Shown in pieces: positions 21,922 through 32,776 of a stretch of DNA of 60,000 nucleotides. The number at the start of each line of letters is the position of its first letter. The first letter of the stretch is position 1. Below the pieces are notes generated by a model. The model saw only the letters and a list, made by a program, of their open reading frames with translations. It was not told where the DNA came from and did no database searches. This DNA comes from Membranipora membranacea. Its lineage: Eukaryota > Bryozoa > Gymnolaemata > Cheilostomatida > Membraniporidae. The DNA is taken from contig OU612070.1 of NCBI GenBank assembly GCA_914767715.1, forward strand, positions 4,049,501 to 4,109,500, given 5' to 3'. The position numbers and the translations under genes were made by a program.

Positions 21922-24454
21922 ATGTCGAGATTTGATCCCTCCTCGCCGTTTATGCGTAAAGACGGACCGTTTTCATGGATCATTCTTGCCACAATAATAG
22001 TGAATGGCTTCAGCGGTCTTGGATGGCTATTCGGCAGCATTGGAGTATTCGCGGATGTGTTTCCAGGGCTTCTGGGTATTGAGGCAGCAAAAGCTAATTC
22101 TTTAGGATCAAGCTTTATTGGAGTGTGTATGTGTTCAGGTATGTACAAAAAAATGTTTACTTAATTTCTTTGCGTGTTTACAATATATATCTTCAAGAAT
22201 GGTATTACATTTACCGACTATTTTTGGAAAAAAAAATAAAACAAACTGAAAAATGGACAGCTGGCAGCTGGCAGCTGAGCACACGAGCCTTTCATCAGTC
22301 AGGAAATTAAGACGTTTAGTTCTTCCTTGCACTTCCAAAACTTCAAATAGATTTGGGCTTTCTTATGAAGTGGCCTTTATTACATGTTATTGAATTACTG
22401 TGGAGCGTAGTAGAGTATTATGTCGACACAACAGTAACACAAGTTTTCCTGAGAGCGTACTGGAGTTCTACAGTAAAGTAATGCTAAAGTCCGACTCCTC
22501 CCCAACAATTCAAATGGAGAAATTTCATAAAACATCCTCCCTCCATTATTTTACACTTAAACAGCTGTGCGGCAGAGTTTGTGACATTCCAGTGTTCAAT
22601 ATTCCTTTATGATCGTCCTTTATGATCGATAATGCAATGTCACAAACTCTCAGTTGAGCCTATTGAGCATTTAAACTGAAATAAGAAATTTAACCAGTTT
22701 TTATCAGTCAGTATTTACCAATTTCATAACCCAATATTCTTCAAAGTCTCTGATATAAACAAAATGACATGACAAACGCCGGATTATCAAAGAGTTTCTC
22801 CCCCCTGTAAACTGAGAGGACAACTCATGATCATACAACCTGATCTCCTGCAAGGAGGTTGGGGTTTACCCCTCCACCAGGGAGGGTGGAAGGGGGTATA
22901 CCCATACCCATCTAGCTGCTCCTACTTACAATGCCACTCTGAAACTCTATCTTGATGAACCGCCTAAAACTAGCAAACATTTAATATCTCTTTTATAGTA
23001 CCCTTCAACACACTGTTCATCACGTTGGCTGGATGTCGGATCGTCTCAGGTTTTGGCGGCTCACTCATACTGATTAGTATTCTATCCTCAGCTTTTGGTA
23101 CCCAGTTATGGCATCTACTCATCAGTTATAGTCTTATTGGAGGTATGTTTCAAACCACCAATACAAAGTATAACCATTAAACCAAGAAGTTCTCCTTGGT
23201 TAAACTAAATGACCAAACTTATTTGGCATAGAAAGTGTGTTTTTACAAAATCTTTTGATTCATATTTATTTCTTCACTTTATTATAATTTTGTTTTGAGG
23301 TGATGCAACAATCAAAAATACAAGCCAACTGGCACTGAGTAGAAAAAGGGGAGAAATAATATGATTGGTGATATCACCCAGTGCGCATTTGTTTTCAAAT
23401 TTCAAAATTTAAGAGAAATCAGGTACTAACAATATCGCTGCATCAACTGTGAAATATCTACATTAATTTTCTTATCATATTGTTGATTGCAGGCATCGGA
23501 GTCAGCATGAACATTGCATCATCAGTGGCTATAATACCTCATTACTTCGAGAGACGGAAACCTTTAGCTTACTCCTGTCTCGGACTGGGAGAAGGAATAG
23601 CCTTGGTAGCACTTCCATATATCCTAAAATATTTACTTGACACCTACGAATACAGATCCACACTTCTCTACATTTCTCCGATATCTTTGCTAACTCTCGT
23701 TGGACCGATCGTTTTCATACCTCAGCAGCAATCGAAAGAAGGCTCAATACAGGAAAAGGCACTTGTGAAATCATATTTCGGGTCTCTTAAAAAGTTTGCC
23801 ACACCTTTTTATCTCTCACATTCTTTTATGTGGCAAGGAGGGCTTGGGGGAGCTATTGTGCTCGGTTTTCAGTATCTGGTGAAAGTGTCCGATGTTTCAG
23901 TAGCTCTATTATGTTACAGCATAATGGGAGCTGCCTATCTGGGGGGCTCGATGGCTCTTGTGGGGTATCTATTAAAGTATAAAGTCAATCACTACATTGT
24001 GCAAATCATCCTCAGCGCTGCTCTAGGAACTACAATCATCATCCTGACATTCATGCGCTGGCAGGAAGGATACTATGCGTGTTTTGTAGTGTTTGGAATT
24101 TTATATGGCTTAATCATATCAAATATGCCGTGTGTGAGCGCTCACTTATATCAAGGAGAGGATGTCGAATACTCGTACGGCTTCATGCAAGTTCTCGGCG
24201 GTATAGGCTCGACTGCTGTTCCAATAGTGGCTGGCATCCTACAGGAAAAATATGGTCGGAACTCTGGGATGTACTTCTTAGGTGGACTGTTAATACTTGG
24301 AGCTCTGTCGTTAATCGTTCCAGCTTTGATAAAGCCCAAGTTATGGAGGCCGATTGATGCTGAAACTGAATCTGCTATTGGGCACAAAGACCAAGATGAA
24401 AAATCTATATCTGACTTTCCTGACGAAGATGAACACAAGATTGATCTGGCATAA
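21922..24454 (+). CDS. Monocarboxylate-transporter-like (SLC16/MFS) protein, copy 1
   Basis: SLC16 proteins are 12-TM major-facilitator transporters of the plasma membrane. Three exons, 21922-22138, 22999-23142 and 23493-24454, give 440 residues. The first TM signature of the family appears as KDGPFSWIILATIIVNGF near residue 13, and the second as YFERRKPLAYSCLGLGEG after TM4. A hydrophilic loop with QQQSKEGS follows TM6. The remaining helices run to LIVPALIKPKLW, followed by an acidic cytosolic tail (KSISDFPDEDEHK). In TM8 the Asp and Arg that classical MCT1-4 use for proton-coupled transport seem to be replaced (AAYLGGSMALV), so lactate transport should not be assumed. The exon layout is identical to copy 2 and the pseudogene downstream. 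I chose the ATG at 21922; an upstream in-frame TTG is not convincing. Confidence 0.9.
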
Positions 24455-24630
24455 ATCAGTTATGTGTGTATTTAGGGTAACCTTCGTCTTTCTATCATCT
24501 AAATTGCCTTAGTATTACTATCTGTATCTACACAACAAACTGTTAGAATTTTTTAATCTCATGTACCACTGTGATTGTTATCAGATGTATAACTTCTATT
24601 TATTTTATCTATTTTTAACCATAATACACA

Positions 24631-24752
24631 CTAGATCAAGTTAGTTCTATTTGCCCGCATTTGGAGTCGGGTCTCCACCACTGGACACGCCTCAGGTGTA
24701 GCCAGCTGAAAGGGGGCAACTCCAAATACAGGCATATAGATCAAACTTGATT
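24631..24752. repeat. Short imperfect inverted-repeat element
   Basis: Left end CTAGATCAAGTTAGTTCTAT with CATTTGGAGT faces ACTCCAAATACAGGCATA and GATCAAACTTGATT at the right. Arms are about 35 bp around a 50-base spacer. It lies about 180 bp past the stop of transporter copy 1, possibly within its 3' UTR. Confidence 0.65.
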
Positions 24753-25222
24753 TATACATACACTGACGCTCCGGAATAATTTCATGACAGTTACATTTTA
24801 CAATGGTACCAAGATCCTTTCGAACCTAAATTTTTCTGCCCTTAATCTCTTTCTCTCTCTTTTTGTTCTTGAATCACCGAATTCGGGAACAACTTGCATT
24901 AATGGTTATCCAGAGTCCAGATATGTCAGGAAATAGAGTCAAATTGTTACGCAGCCTGCTTACATTCTAATTCTCAGACTAGTCATCCTTTGCGCAAACT
25001 CATGACCATTAGATTGAATGAATTGAACTCAATGACCATTGAATTAAATCCCACTGTATTGGGATGGGATTGGGATCGTAGATTGTCAACAGTAAATGAG
25101 CTCAGTAGCGATTCATTTTAATTGTAACCTGCAATCATGTAAAAACAATGCATAGAAAATATTCTCATTTGAGTAGGAATTAACTTGCTTCTACATCAAA
25201 TAGACAAGAGTAAAATGTGACT

Positions 25223-25246
25223 GTGAATGTGAATGTGAATGTGAAT
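25223..25246. repeat. (TGAATG)n minisatellite
   Basis: Four tandem copies of a six-base GTGAAT unit in intergenic sequence. Confidence 0.9.
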
Positions 25247-25283
25247 ACAGGTACATACATAGTAATCAAATGCATCAGTAATC

Positions 25284-25302
25284 GGGGCGGGGAGGGGGGG
25301 GG
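25284..25302. repeat. G-rich patch
   Basis: GGGGCGGGGAGGGGGGGGG, with three G blocks separated by single bases; a potential G-quadruplex. Confidence 0.85.
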
Positions 25303-26702
25303 AATACTTACAAGTTATTGATCCAATATGCATTTGATAATCCGCATCCACACTAATAGTATGTTAATAAAGGTACAGTTTTACGTCTATATAAAAACTC
25401 CCACTTTTAAATAGACGGAGTGATGGCAGTCTAAACAATTAATAACGTCATCTGAGCCAACACTGATTTAACCAAGGAAAATTGTACAAGAAAGTAATAG
25501 TCACAAATAGCTAGAAATAACAGAAATAACAGAAAGCTGTACTCTTGGTTACAAAATAAAGCGGGATAATTAAGTGTCACTGTGAACAAATTTCTATATT
25601 CATCAATACAGTTATTATCGTTCATGCTGGTCAGGGCATACTGAAACACTCACAATGCAACTCCTACTTGGGAGATCCCTGGGAAAAAGAAATAGTGTTT
25701 TTTGAGACAAAATGTTATCAAAATAGGTCGGATGAGGCTATTTTCTTAGCAGACTTGTGTTTATTGTAATGATATCAGCACATGAGACAGAATGTATTAC
25801 TGTATCGGTTATAATATTACCTGATATCAACTCGACCTAGGAACCTGAAAACTAAAAATAAGCCAATTGATAGATACATTGTCTATATGGGCCTATATAT
25901 AGGCCTTGGTCTTAGATATAGGTCTTGAGGCAATGAGACTGACCAAAAATACACTCAATTTGTATCGCAATAGGGTTTAAAAAATTTGATAAGTTTTGTA
26001 TTGAACAAAGGCAGAGATGTTTGCAAGCAACACACACAGTAAGTCTATCATTCACTGTACCAGCAGATGGGTTAAATAACATTTATAAATTTGTGTGGTG
26101 TTTGAGGAAAATCCACCACTACCAGCATGCGAAAGATAAGAAACAACCCTTGCCAATATGTTTCGCATCATAACAGACCCCTATCCATTATTTGACAACC
26201 ATCGCACTGATCGGTGAAATTAGGTGCAAAAAAAAACTAGTGCTGCTCATACTATTTGCATCCAGGTAACTAAGAATTGGAGATAGATATAAAGCACTAA
26301 AGATAAAAAATATTTTCAGGTTAACAATCAAACCCGTTAACTTTCACAGCCAGAAACTGGCTTCTCTTTCCTGGTCATGTAATTGGTTGTAGTTATAATA
26401 ATTTAGTGGGTGGTACTTGATGCCCTGCCAGTGATCACAGCAGTCCGTATCAACTGAAAAAATGTTAGAGTTCTCCCAATACCTAGCTGATTGTCATGTT
26501 ATTGTATCTACCTGCGGTGATAGGCATGCATCCCAGACAACTATTATGAGCAGTTCTTTTAAAGCAAAGAGTGGGAAAGGTGGTGGCGTCCCTCTGACTC
26601 ACTGGGGACAGCGTATAACATGATGCAATGCAAGTCTGTCAGCTAACTACTGACATCTCAAGGTTTTGGGATGATTATTATAATTATGCCAGAATACACA
26701 GT

Positions 26703-26875
26703 ATATTAATATAGGCTTTATTGCTATTCATTGCCTTGTACAATGTAAGGGTGGGCAAGCTAGGCTATTGTCCGGAGAGCTCACCTCCTTTAGCAGGATG
26801 GGTAGTGAGTAGTGACCGAGATTCGAACCTGCAACTCTCAGATTGAGAAGCTCGAATCCTTACCACTACAGTTCA
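26703..26875 (-). mobile_element. tRNA-derived SINE
   Basis: Read on the minus strand, the unit opens with CTGTAGTGGTAAGGATTCGA, an A-box-like head. About 20 bases later comes a canonical Pol III B box, GGTTCGAATCT (26819-26829). A tRNA-like arm (CTTCTCAATCTGAGAG) lies between them. The body then runs through CTAAAGGAGGTGAGCTCTCC to a tail with AATAGCAATAAAGCC near 26710-26730. It is not a functional tRNA because the acceptor stem does not close. Boundaries are approximate; no clear target-site duplication was found. Confidence 0.75.
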
Positions 26876-28098
26876 TAATATATATGTTCATAGTGTAAAT
26901 CATTCAGGAATTCAGGTTTGATCAGGAATAAAAAATGGATGGCAACACCTAAAATCCACTGCCGGCATTGAAGTATTAATGAATATAAACTTTTATACAT
27001 GGGAGGCAGTCTTTGAATCACAGACACATCACTCGCTGCAAGGATTCTTTTATTACCAGAGCTTGGACCACCAAGTGGCAAACAAATACATTCTTCAATT
27101 TTGCAGTTCAAAACTTCATATTATAACCAATATGTACCTGTTGTGAGGAATTTTATGTGAGAGATTTTTTAATCCAACTGTATTATATAAATGTTTATCT
27201 TACGGTCGAAAATAAAGTCATTTTCATGAACTTTTGTTACACAAATATTTTTTCAGTCATACCAGAATAAAATTGAGGTTGAATTGACTTGCATTGCTTG
27301 GAATTCATCTTGATATTAATTTTGGAGGATGGAACGCTGAGATGAAGAGATAATTTTATCAAGCAAAGCAACCTTTGAAAACCGTTACGAATCCAACACA
27401 CATTCTTATTGTCTGCAACTGCGGCAAGTTGCATAGTTAACAAAACGAATGCTGGTATCTCCTCAGAAGATTTATGGTTAGGGTGATGTCCTGAGTGACT
27501 AAATTCCAATTTCTGTGAGGGTTTAAGCCTCTGGCTATATCATAGACAGTCACACTCTTGAATATTAATCAGGTCTTTGGTTTCCTGTGACTTATGTTCA
27601 GCCCAAAGAACACAAGTCGATATAATAATTGATCTTATAAAGGATTAAATAATTTTGTGTTAAATAATGTTGTGTTAGAAAATGTAGTGTTACTGGTGGT
27701 AGGTTTTTGTTCCAACTCCATTGTTCCGCAGTCCTCCTATTTGACATCAGGAATGTGTCTAGTGTTTGTTTTTGGTGTTGGTATATGATTCTGCTGCCGG
27801 TAGAAGGTCACTGGCTCAATAGTTAAAGATAGGTTTTCCATTGATGCCTAGTCCTATTTCGACATTGGTATTTGCTTGTGATGTTTGACCGATTGGTGGT
27901 GGTTTTCATTTATGCTGGGTCTAACAACAATATATGTTGTGTCTAGTTGTATAAGATATTGTTTTTGACTATAAATAAAGTTGCCATCCGATAGAGATTC
28001 ACTTGGGATTGTTGGAATCCATGTAAAACGCTAACTTGCTTTTCTTACCACTTGGCTGTAAAAGGAACTCAGCAAATTCAGGTCAGTTTTGAACTAGC

Positions 28099-28240
28099 AT
28101 TAGTTTTACTATATCTTCTCCGGCCGAAGGTGGGGGGGGGGGGGGGTGAAGAGTCTGGGAGCTCATTAGTATTACTATATCTTCTCTGGCCGAAGGGGGG
28201 GGGGGGGATGAAGAGTCTGGGGCTCATTAGTATTACTATG
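28099..28240. repeat. Tandem duplication containing two long G runs
   Basis: A unit of about 61-65 bp (CATTAG, TACTATATCTTCTC, GGCCGAAGG, G run, GAAGAGTCTGGG, GCT) occurs twice and starts a third time. The G runs are 15 and 13 long (28132-28146 and 28195-28207). The copies differ by few bases, so the duplication is recent. Confidence 0.9.
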
Positions 28241-29632
28241 ATGTAATAGATTAACATTGAGCATAAATCATCAAAATCTACACAATCAGTGAAGTTATTT
28301 GGTTTCGAAAGGTTATTGAAGACGATCTGCCCCAACAGTTTTACATCAGGGTATAATTTGAATCAATTGCAGACTTTATGAATAAAAATTTGAATCAAAA
28401 AGCTCTCAAGCAGCACATCTGTTGCTGCCGGTCCTGAAGTCATAAATTGCACTCATGAATACCAGCGGTCACTGCCACAGTCTGAAAATTTCAATTTACA
28501 ACATTTTTAACCAGTGATACATATGGGTTGAGATGTCATTAAAATCTCTGACCTGAACCTCAAACCTTACCGTCTCTTGTACCTGTCTCATGTTGACGTA
28601 GTAATGTTAAATATGGGAAATCTGGAAAATCTAGAAGATCCTGGGAAAATGGCAAGTGTAACAGGTGACATTGGTGCCTACGTCACTGACTCAACTGTAG
28701 CTCAGTAATACTTTCAAAATTTCACATAAAACAATTATTACTACATATTACATTATGGTGGTAGTAAACAGCGATTTCCTTCAGAAGCCAAGTTTTTTTC
28801 TGAGCAGTATTCCATGTTTTTCAGGATTTGAGTTGCTTGCAGAAAAGGCTGGATAAACATACCATACTGGTAGCCAAATAGGAACTAGATTGAAGCCAAT
28901 TCAACAATTAGTTGTTGATGACAAGATTTTGGTATTTTTGCTGATCTAAAAAGACAATACCTATGTATATACATTCCATCAGCCAGGAGAATGAGCCCTC
29001 ATCACCAACGGCTATGCAATTGATGTATATTTCTGTTTATCAAAAAGGCTGAAAATACCAGTTATGGAATTTGTTTGTTTCCCTCAAATAACTATTGGAA
29101 TGTGACAAATTCACTATCAATTTCTTCACAGCTGAGGCTAATCAGGAAATATAACGAGTAATAATTTTATGAGGTCCATAGCTATGACCTTATGATTGCA
29201 AGGCGAAGGTGGTAACTGAAGGCTAGCTCTGACCATGACGCTGTTAACGGACAGCGCATGTCAGAATGTGGAACCACAAATTAATATTGATTTAGTGTTC
29301 AGCTGCCATTGCCATATCCTTTTTTGGGTATTTTGATGTTATAATGAGTTTTAAGTAGCTTCATTTTTACAAAAAAGTGGCACATCCCTTCGCATGTCTT
29401 GTGGAAACAGCAGCATGAACATAATTATTTCATTGTATTCCTTATACCCCCGCTTTAAAGTGTATTGTGGGATATGAACAGTAAAATGGGCCTGAATGAG
29501 GTTTTGAAGTTTGAAGTTTGAAGTTTGTTTATTGCCTAAATTCTAATATCCATCCTGTGATAGGTTGATAGCATCGAATGTACGGCACATACATGGAAAA
29601 TAAAAATAAAAATAAAAGGATTCTGAGCTGCA

Positions 29633-31211
29633 TTAGTTAAAAAATCGCATATAAAATTCAAAAACGGTATTTTGTCTTTTGGTTGTTCTACACTTGGATG
29701 GCCTATATTTATCTATTTTTGCTCTAGGGGCAGATGTTCTGTTTGTATTTATTTTTATACGAGAGTTCAAGCGGTGATTATCGTTGTCAGCTATTCTAGT
29801 AAAATGTTCACTGCAAGTGGTGTGCAGGAATGTTGTGACGGGTGGCAGTGCTAGATGGTCCAGCCTCTGCTCGTAGTTATCAGAGAATGGCAGCACAATC
29901 CGAGTAGCAGAGCGCTGTATTCTCTCGAGTCTAGTTTTATTGGTGTCTAATAGTAGATTATACCATGCAGGGCAGGCGCAGGAGATTATAGACTTAAAGT
30001 TAGCTATATAGAAGGTTCTCAGGCCATCACTATCCATACCCATGCGTTTCAGCAGCCTCATCAAGTATAATCATTGAGAGCATTTAGATATAATATAGTC
30101 AACATGATTGCTGAAAGTTGTGTGTTGTCTATGAATACGCCTAAAAACTTGGTATGCTTAGAGGGAGAGATGAAGAGATTATCATCTCCATAGGATATAC
30201 CAAGGTGCATAGCAGGTTTGTTTGTAAAAGCTACATTCAGTATGACAGTTTTGCTGGAATTCAAAATCATGTTGTTTTGCTCAGACCAGGTTTTTGCTAA
30301 CAGTATTGCATCAGATATGTTCTCAGTGGATGGATCAACGATAGGCTTATAAAAGGTTGTATCATCAGCGTATTTGATACATTTCGTATCATAATCAAAA
30401 GATTTTAAGTCATCAACATAAATTAGCCAAAGGATGGGGCCCAGTTTGGTTCCTTGAGGGGCACCTACTTGAATGGGTTTGTAGTCAGAAAAATTATCAC
30501 AGTATTTTACACATTGTTGTCTTGACTCAAAAAACTTTCTACTAAGGCAATGACATGAGCGTTAAAACCAAGATGATTCATTTTATATATCAGTATGGGG
30601 TGCTGCATCCTATCCAAGGCTTTGGAAAATTCAAGGCATGCATTTTGTATTAGTTTCACATTAGTATTTGAGTCCATAACGGATGTCCAGTCATCTATCA
30701 ACTGCAGTATTGCATCGGTGGTACTGAGTTTCTGTTGGTAGGCATATTGATTAGCGTTAAGTACTTCTGCTAGGTGAGATTTCATTTTGGATATAATTAC
30801 TTCATCTAGTAGTTTGCCGAGATGGAATAATAAGCTGATAGGCCAGTATTCCTTGTATGTGAATGGTGTTTTGTTTTTAGGGATTGGTACTACTTGCGCC
30901 TTTTTCCAAATATCAGGGAAAGAGTTGGTATCCAGGGCACAGTTAATAATGTTGTGTAGTGGAATGACTATATCTTCTATGCCTTCCTTAGATATCCATG
31001 TGGGGAAGTCTTCATTTGATGTAGCTTTTGAAATATCCAGTTTTCTCATGAGGAGTTTGACTTCTCCTATACTTAGATGGTCTAGCTTGTTGGTGTTAGT
31101 AGTTACATATGCAGAGCTCAAGGTAGCTCGTATTCCCCCGACTTCTACATGGTAAGAGTTGAGATTTTTACAGAAAGTGTCATTAGATAGTTTGGTGTCG
31201 TCGATAATCAC
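29633..31211 (-). pseudogene. Reverse transcriptase and C-terminal domain of the retrotransposon, frameshifted
   Basis: Segments 30507-31211, about 30270-30510, 30061-30270 and 29633-30064 in different frames form one RT. Visible motifs are KKAQVVPIPKNK, LLFHLGKLLDE, the FSKALD palm motif A (usually F-S-K-A-F-D), GAPQGTKLGPIL and YADDTTFY (30361-30372). After that come FLGVFIDN and the thumb/C-terminal helices. The first frameshift lies in a T6 run near 30528-30533. The catalytic Asp pair of YADD survives. This would act in target-primed reverse transcription if intact, but the breaks rule that out for this copy. Confidence 0.85.
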
Positions 31212-31470
31212 ATGTGTTGATGATTGTTGTTGTTTAGTTTTGTTTGTCAGCTTTTTTATAGTGTCCCACCAGGCTTTAGTGTTTTGGTTTTCGTTGAGGG
31301 TTTCCCCCGGACAAATTTTCTTTTGTTTTGTCAGAGGAGTCGTTGGCAGATTGTTCTCAGTAGTTTGTGCGATGGGCAGCCTTTACGGTACGCCTCATTT
31401 TTGGCACAGATACCTTTGTCTAGTGTGTCGCTCATCCAGGGAGGTTTGTCGACCCGGACTTTGGTGGTTT

Positions 31471-32299
31471 TTATAGGGCAGTGATTGTCAAGAATCTAGT
31501 TTTGTTCATTAAATGAACTTTGCTGTTTATATCCTGGGTATTTAGTACTGAGGACCAAGACTGTTCAGCTAACCCCTTCAGAACCATGAGCTTGCACGGG
31601 TGGGTGACAAGCCTCTTTTGTCTTTTGACATAGCGGCTTGGTAGATTCCCCTCTCCCCGCAGCAAGATGCAACAGTGGTCATTGTTGGCGATCGGGGCCA
31701 GTTTGTCACAGTATTTGTATGATGGAATGTCAGTCAGAATAAGATCTAACATGGCATCTCCACGAGTGTTAAAATTAACTACATTCGATAGTCCAAATTG
31801 AGTAGCGAGTTCATCTATTGGCAGTCTGTTGAAATCACCACATATTAGGAGTTGTGCGTTTGCATGTCGTCTGGATAGTGTTTGAGGATGGTTGATTGGA
31901 TATATTCTAGTATTGTCTCCTGGTCTGCACCAGGGGGATGATAAACGCTGCATACAATGTATGGCCTATGATGTCCTACACTTGTCAAGACCCAGAGTGC
32001 TGACACAGTTTTGGTTGAGTGAGAGGCTGTAACTTTGGTTGTAAAGCTCTGATTGATGAAGATAGCAACACCTCCACCAATGCGATTTTTACGGTTGCAG
32101 AAATAGCTACATTAATGTTTGCAGATTGTTCTTTAATATCATTAATCCAAGTTTCAGTCAGGCAGATTATATCAGGTTTATGGGTTTGTGTGTAGAGAGT
32201 CAATTCATCAAGTTTCCAATTATTAAGTGACCTGCAGTTTGTGTATAGAACGACAGGATGGCTCTTAGCAATCGGTGCAGGTAATGGATCTGGTGTCAA
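31471..32299 (-). pseudogene. Endonuclease domain of the retrotransposon, broken
   Basis: Two frames, 31985-32299 and 31471-31953, cover an exonuclease-endonuclease-phosphatase fold. The N-terminal part has YTNCRSLNNWKLDEL and DIICLTETWIND, with the metal-binding Glu in ETW. The C-terminal part has LLICGDFNRLP, LDLILTDIP and NNDHCCI, equivalent to the usual GDFN, D-L-x-x-T and SDH boxes; the Ser of SDH reads Asn here. Sequence around 31960-32100 is out of frame. Confidence 0.8.
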
Positions 32300-32365
32300 T
32301 TGTTGAGTGGGTTGTCTGGTTTTATGTTTACCAGCTCTGCAGCCTCGTTTAGTTTTCTCTGAGTG

Positions 32366-32776
32366 TAATCATAATGAAATCTATCTCAATAATTGTATAA
32401 TAAGAAAATCGTCCCCAAATGTGTCCCCACCACAGAATGAGACATTTCAGATTCGTTGAAGTGATGGTTGGCACCAAAAAAGAGCGCTGACATATTATGG
32501 CACTTTTTCATTCATACTGATCAAATCCTTAGCTTAGGTCGATAGTTAGATAAAAGTGCATTGCTTGTGTCTTTGCCTCGGCTAATAGTAATATTACTTT
32601 TTTATCTAGAGAGTATCAGCCTAGCCTCGTGGTATCGGTGGATAAATGCTGGAGAAACCGGTGACATCATATTGTCTATCAATTTCACTCTGCTGGTGAT
32701 GTTATAGTCTCTCGTGTGATCAAGTATCGTATCGTAACCTACTCCTTGGTGTTAGTCTTCATACATAGAGACAGTT
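32366..32776. other. Upstream region of transporter copy 2
   Basis: About 400 bp between the retrotransposon and the next start codon. No coding similarity. It presumably contains the 5' UTR and promoter of copy 2. Confidence 0.45.

Larger units (their letters stand above)
24455..29502. other. Repeat-bearing intergenic region
   Basis: About 5 kb without a supported gene. It holds a short foldback, a hexamer minisatellite, a G-rich patch, a SINE and a G-run tandem duplication, each listed separately. ORFs of 60-90 codons here lack recognisable motifs. Confidence 0.6.
29503..32365 (-). mobile_element. CR1/L2-like non-LTR retrotransposon, decayed
   Basis: On the minus strand the element shows, in order, a basic linker (KRGCRAGKHK near 32310-32360), an apurinic-type endonuclease, a reverse transcriptase with a YADD catalytic box, and a C-terminal domain with CACPAWYNLL and RLERIQRSATRIV. 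It ends in short tandem AACTTCA units near 29503-29530, as expected for a 3' tail. The order EN-RT and the motifs fit the CR1/L2/Jockey assemblage; the exact clade needs a tree. Coding is split across at least five frames, so this copy is dead. The 5' end is probably truncated, since no first ORF was found upstream. Confidence 0.85.

Noticed and set aside
26819-26875. A functional tRNA gene on the minus strand
   Set aside because: The boxes are good, but acceptor and D stems do not close; the 3' extension and tail fit a SINE.
27237-27509. A 90-codon minus-strand ORF in the intergenic region
   Set aside because: No recognisable motif, no splice context and no neighbouring exon.
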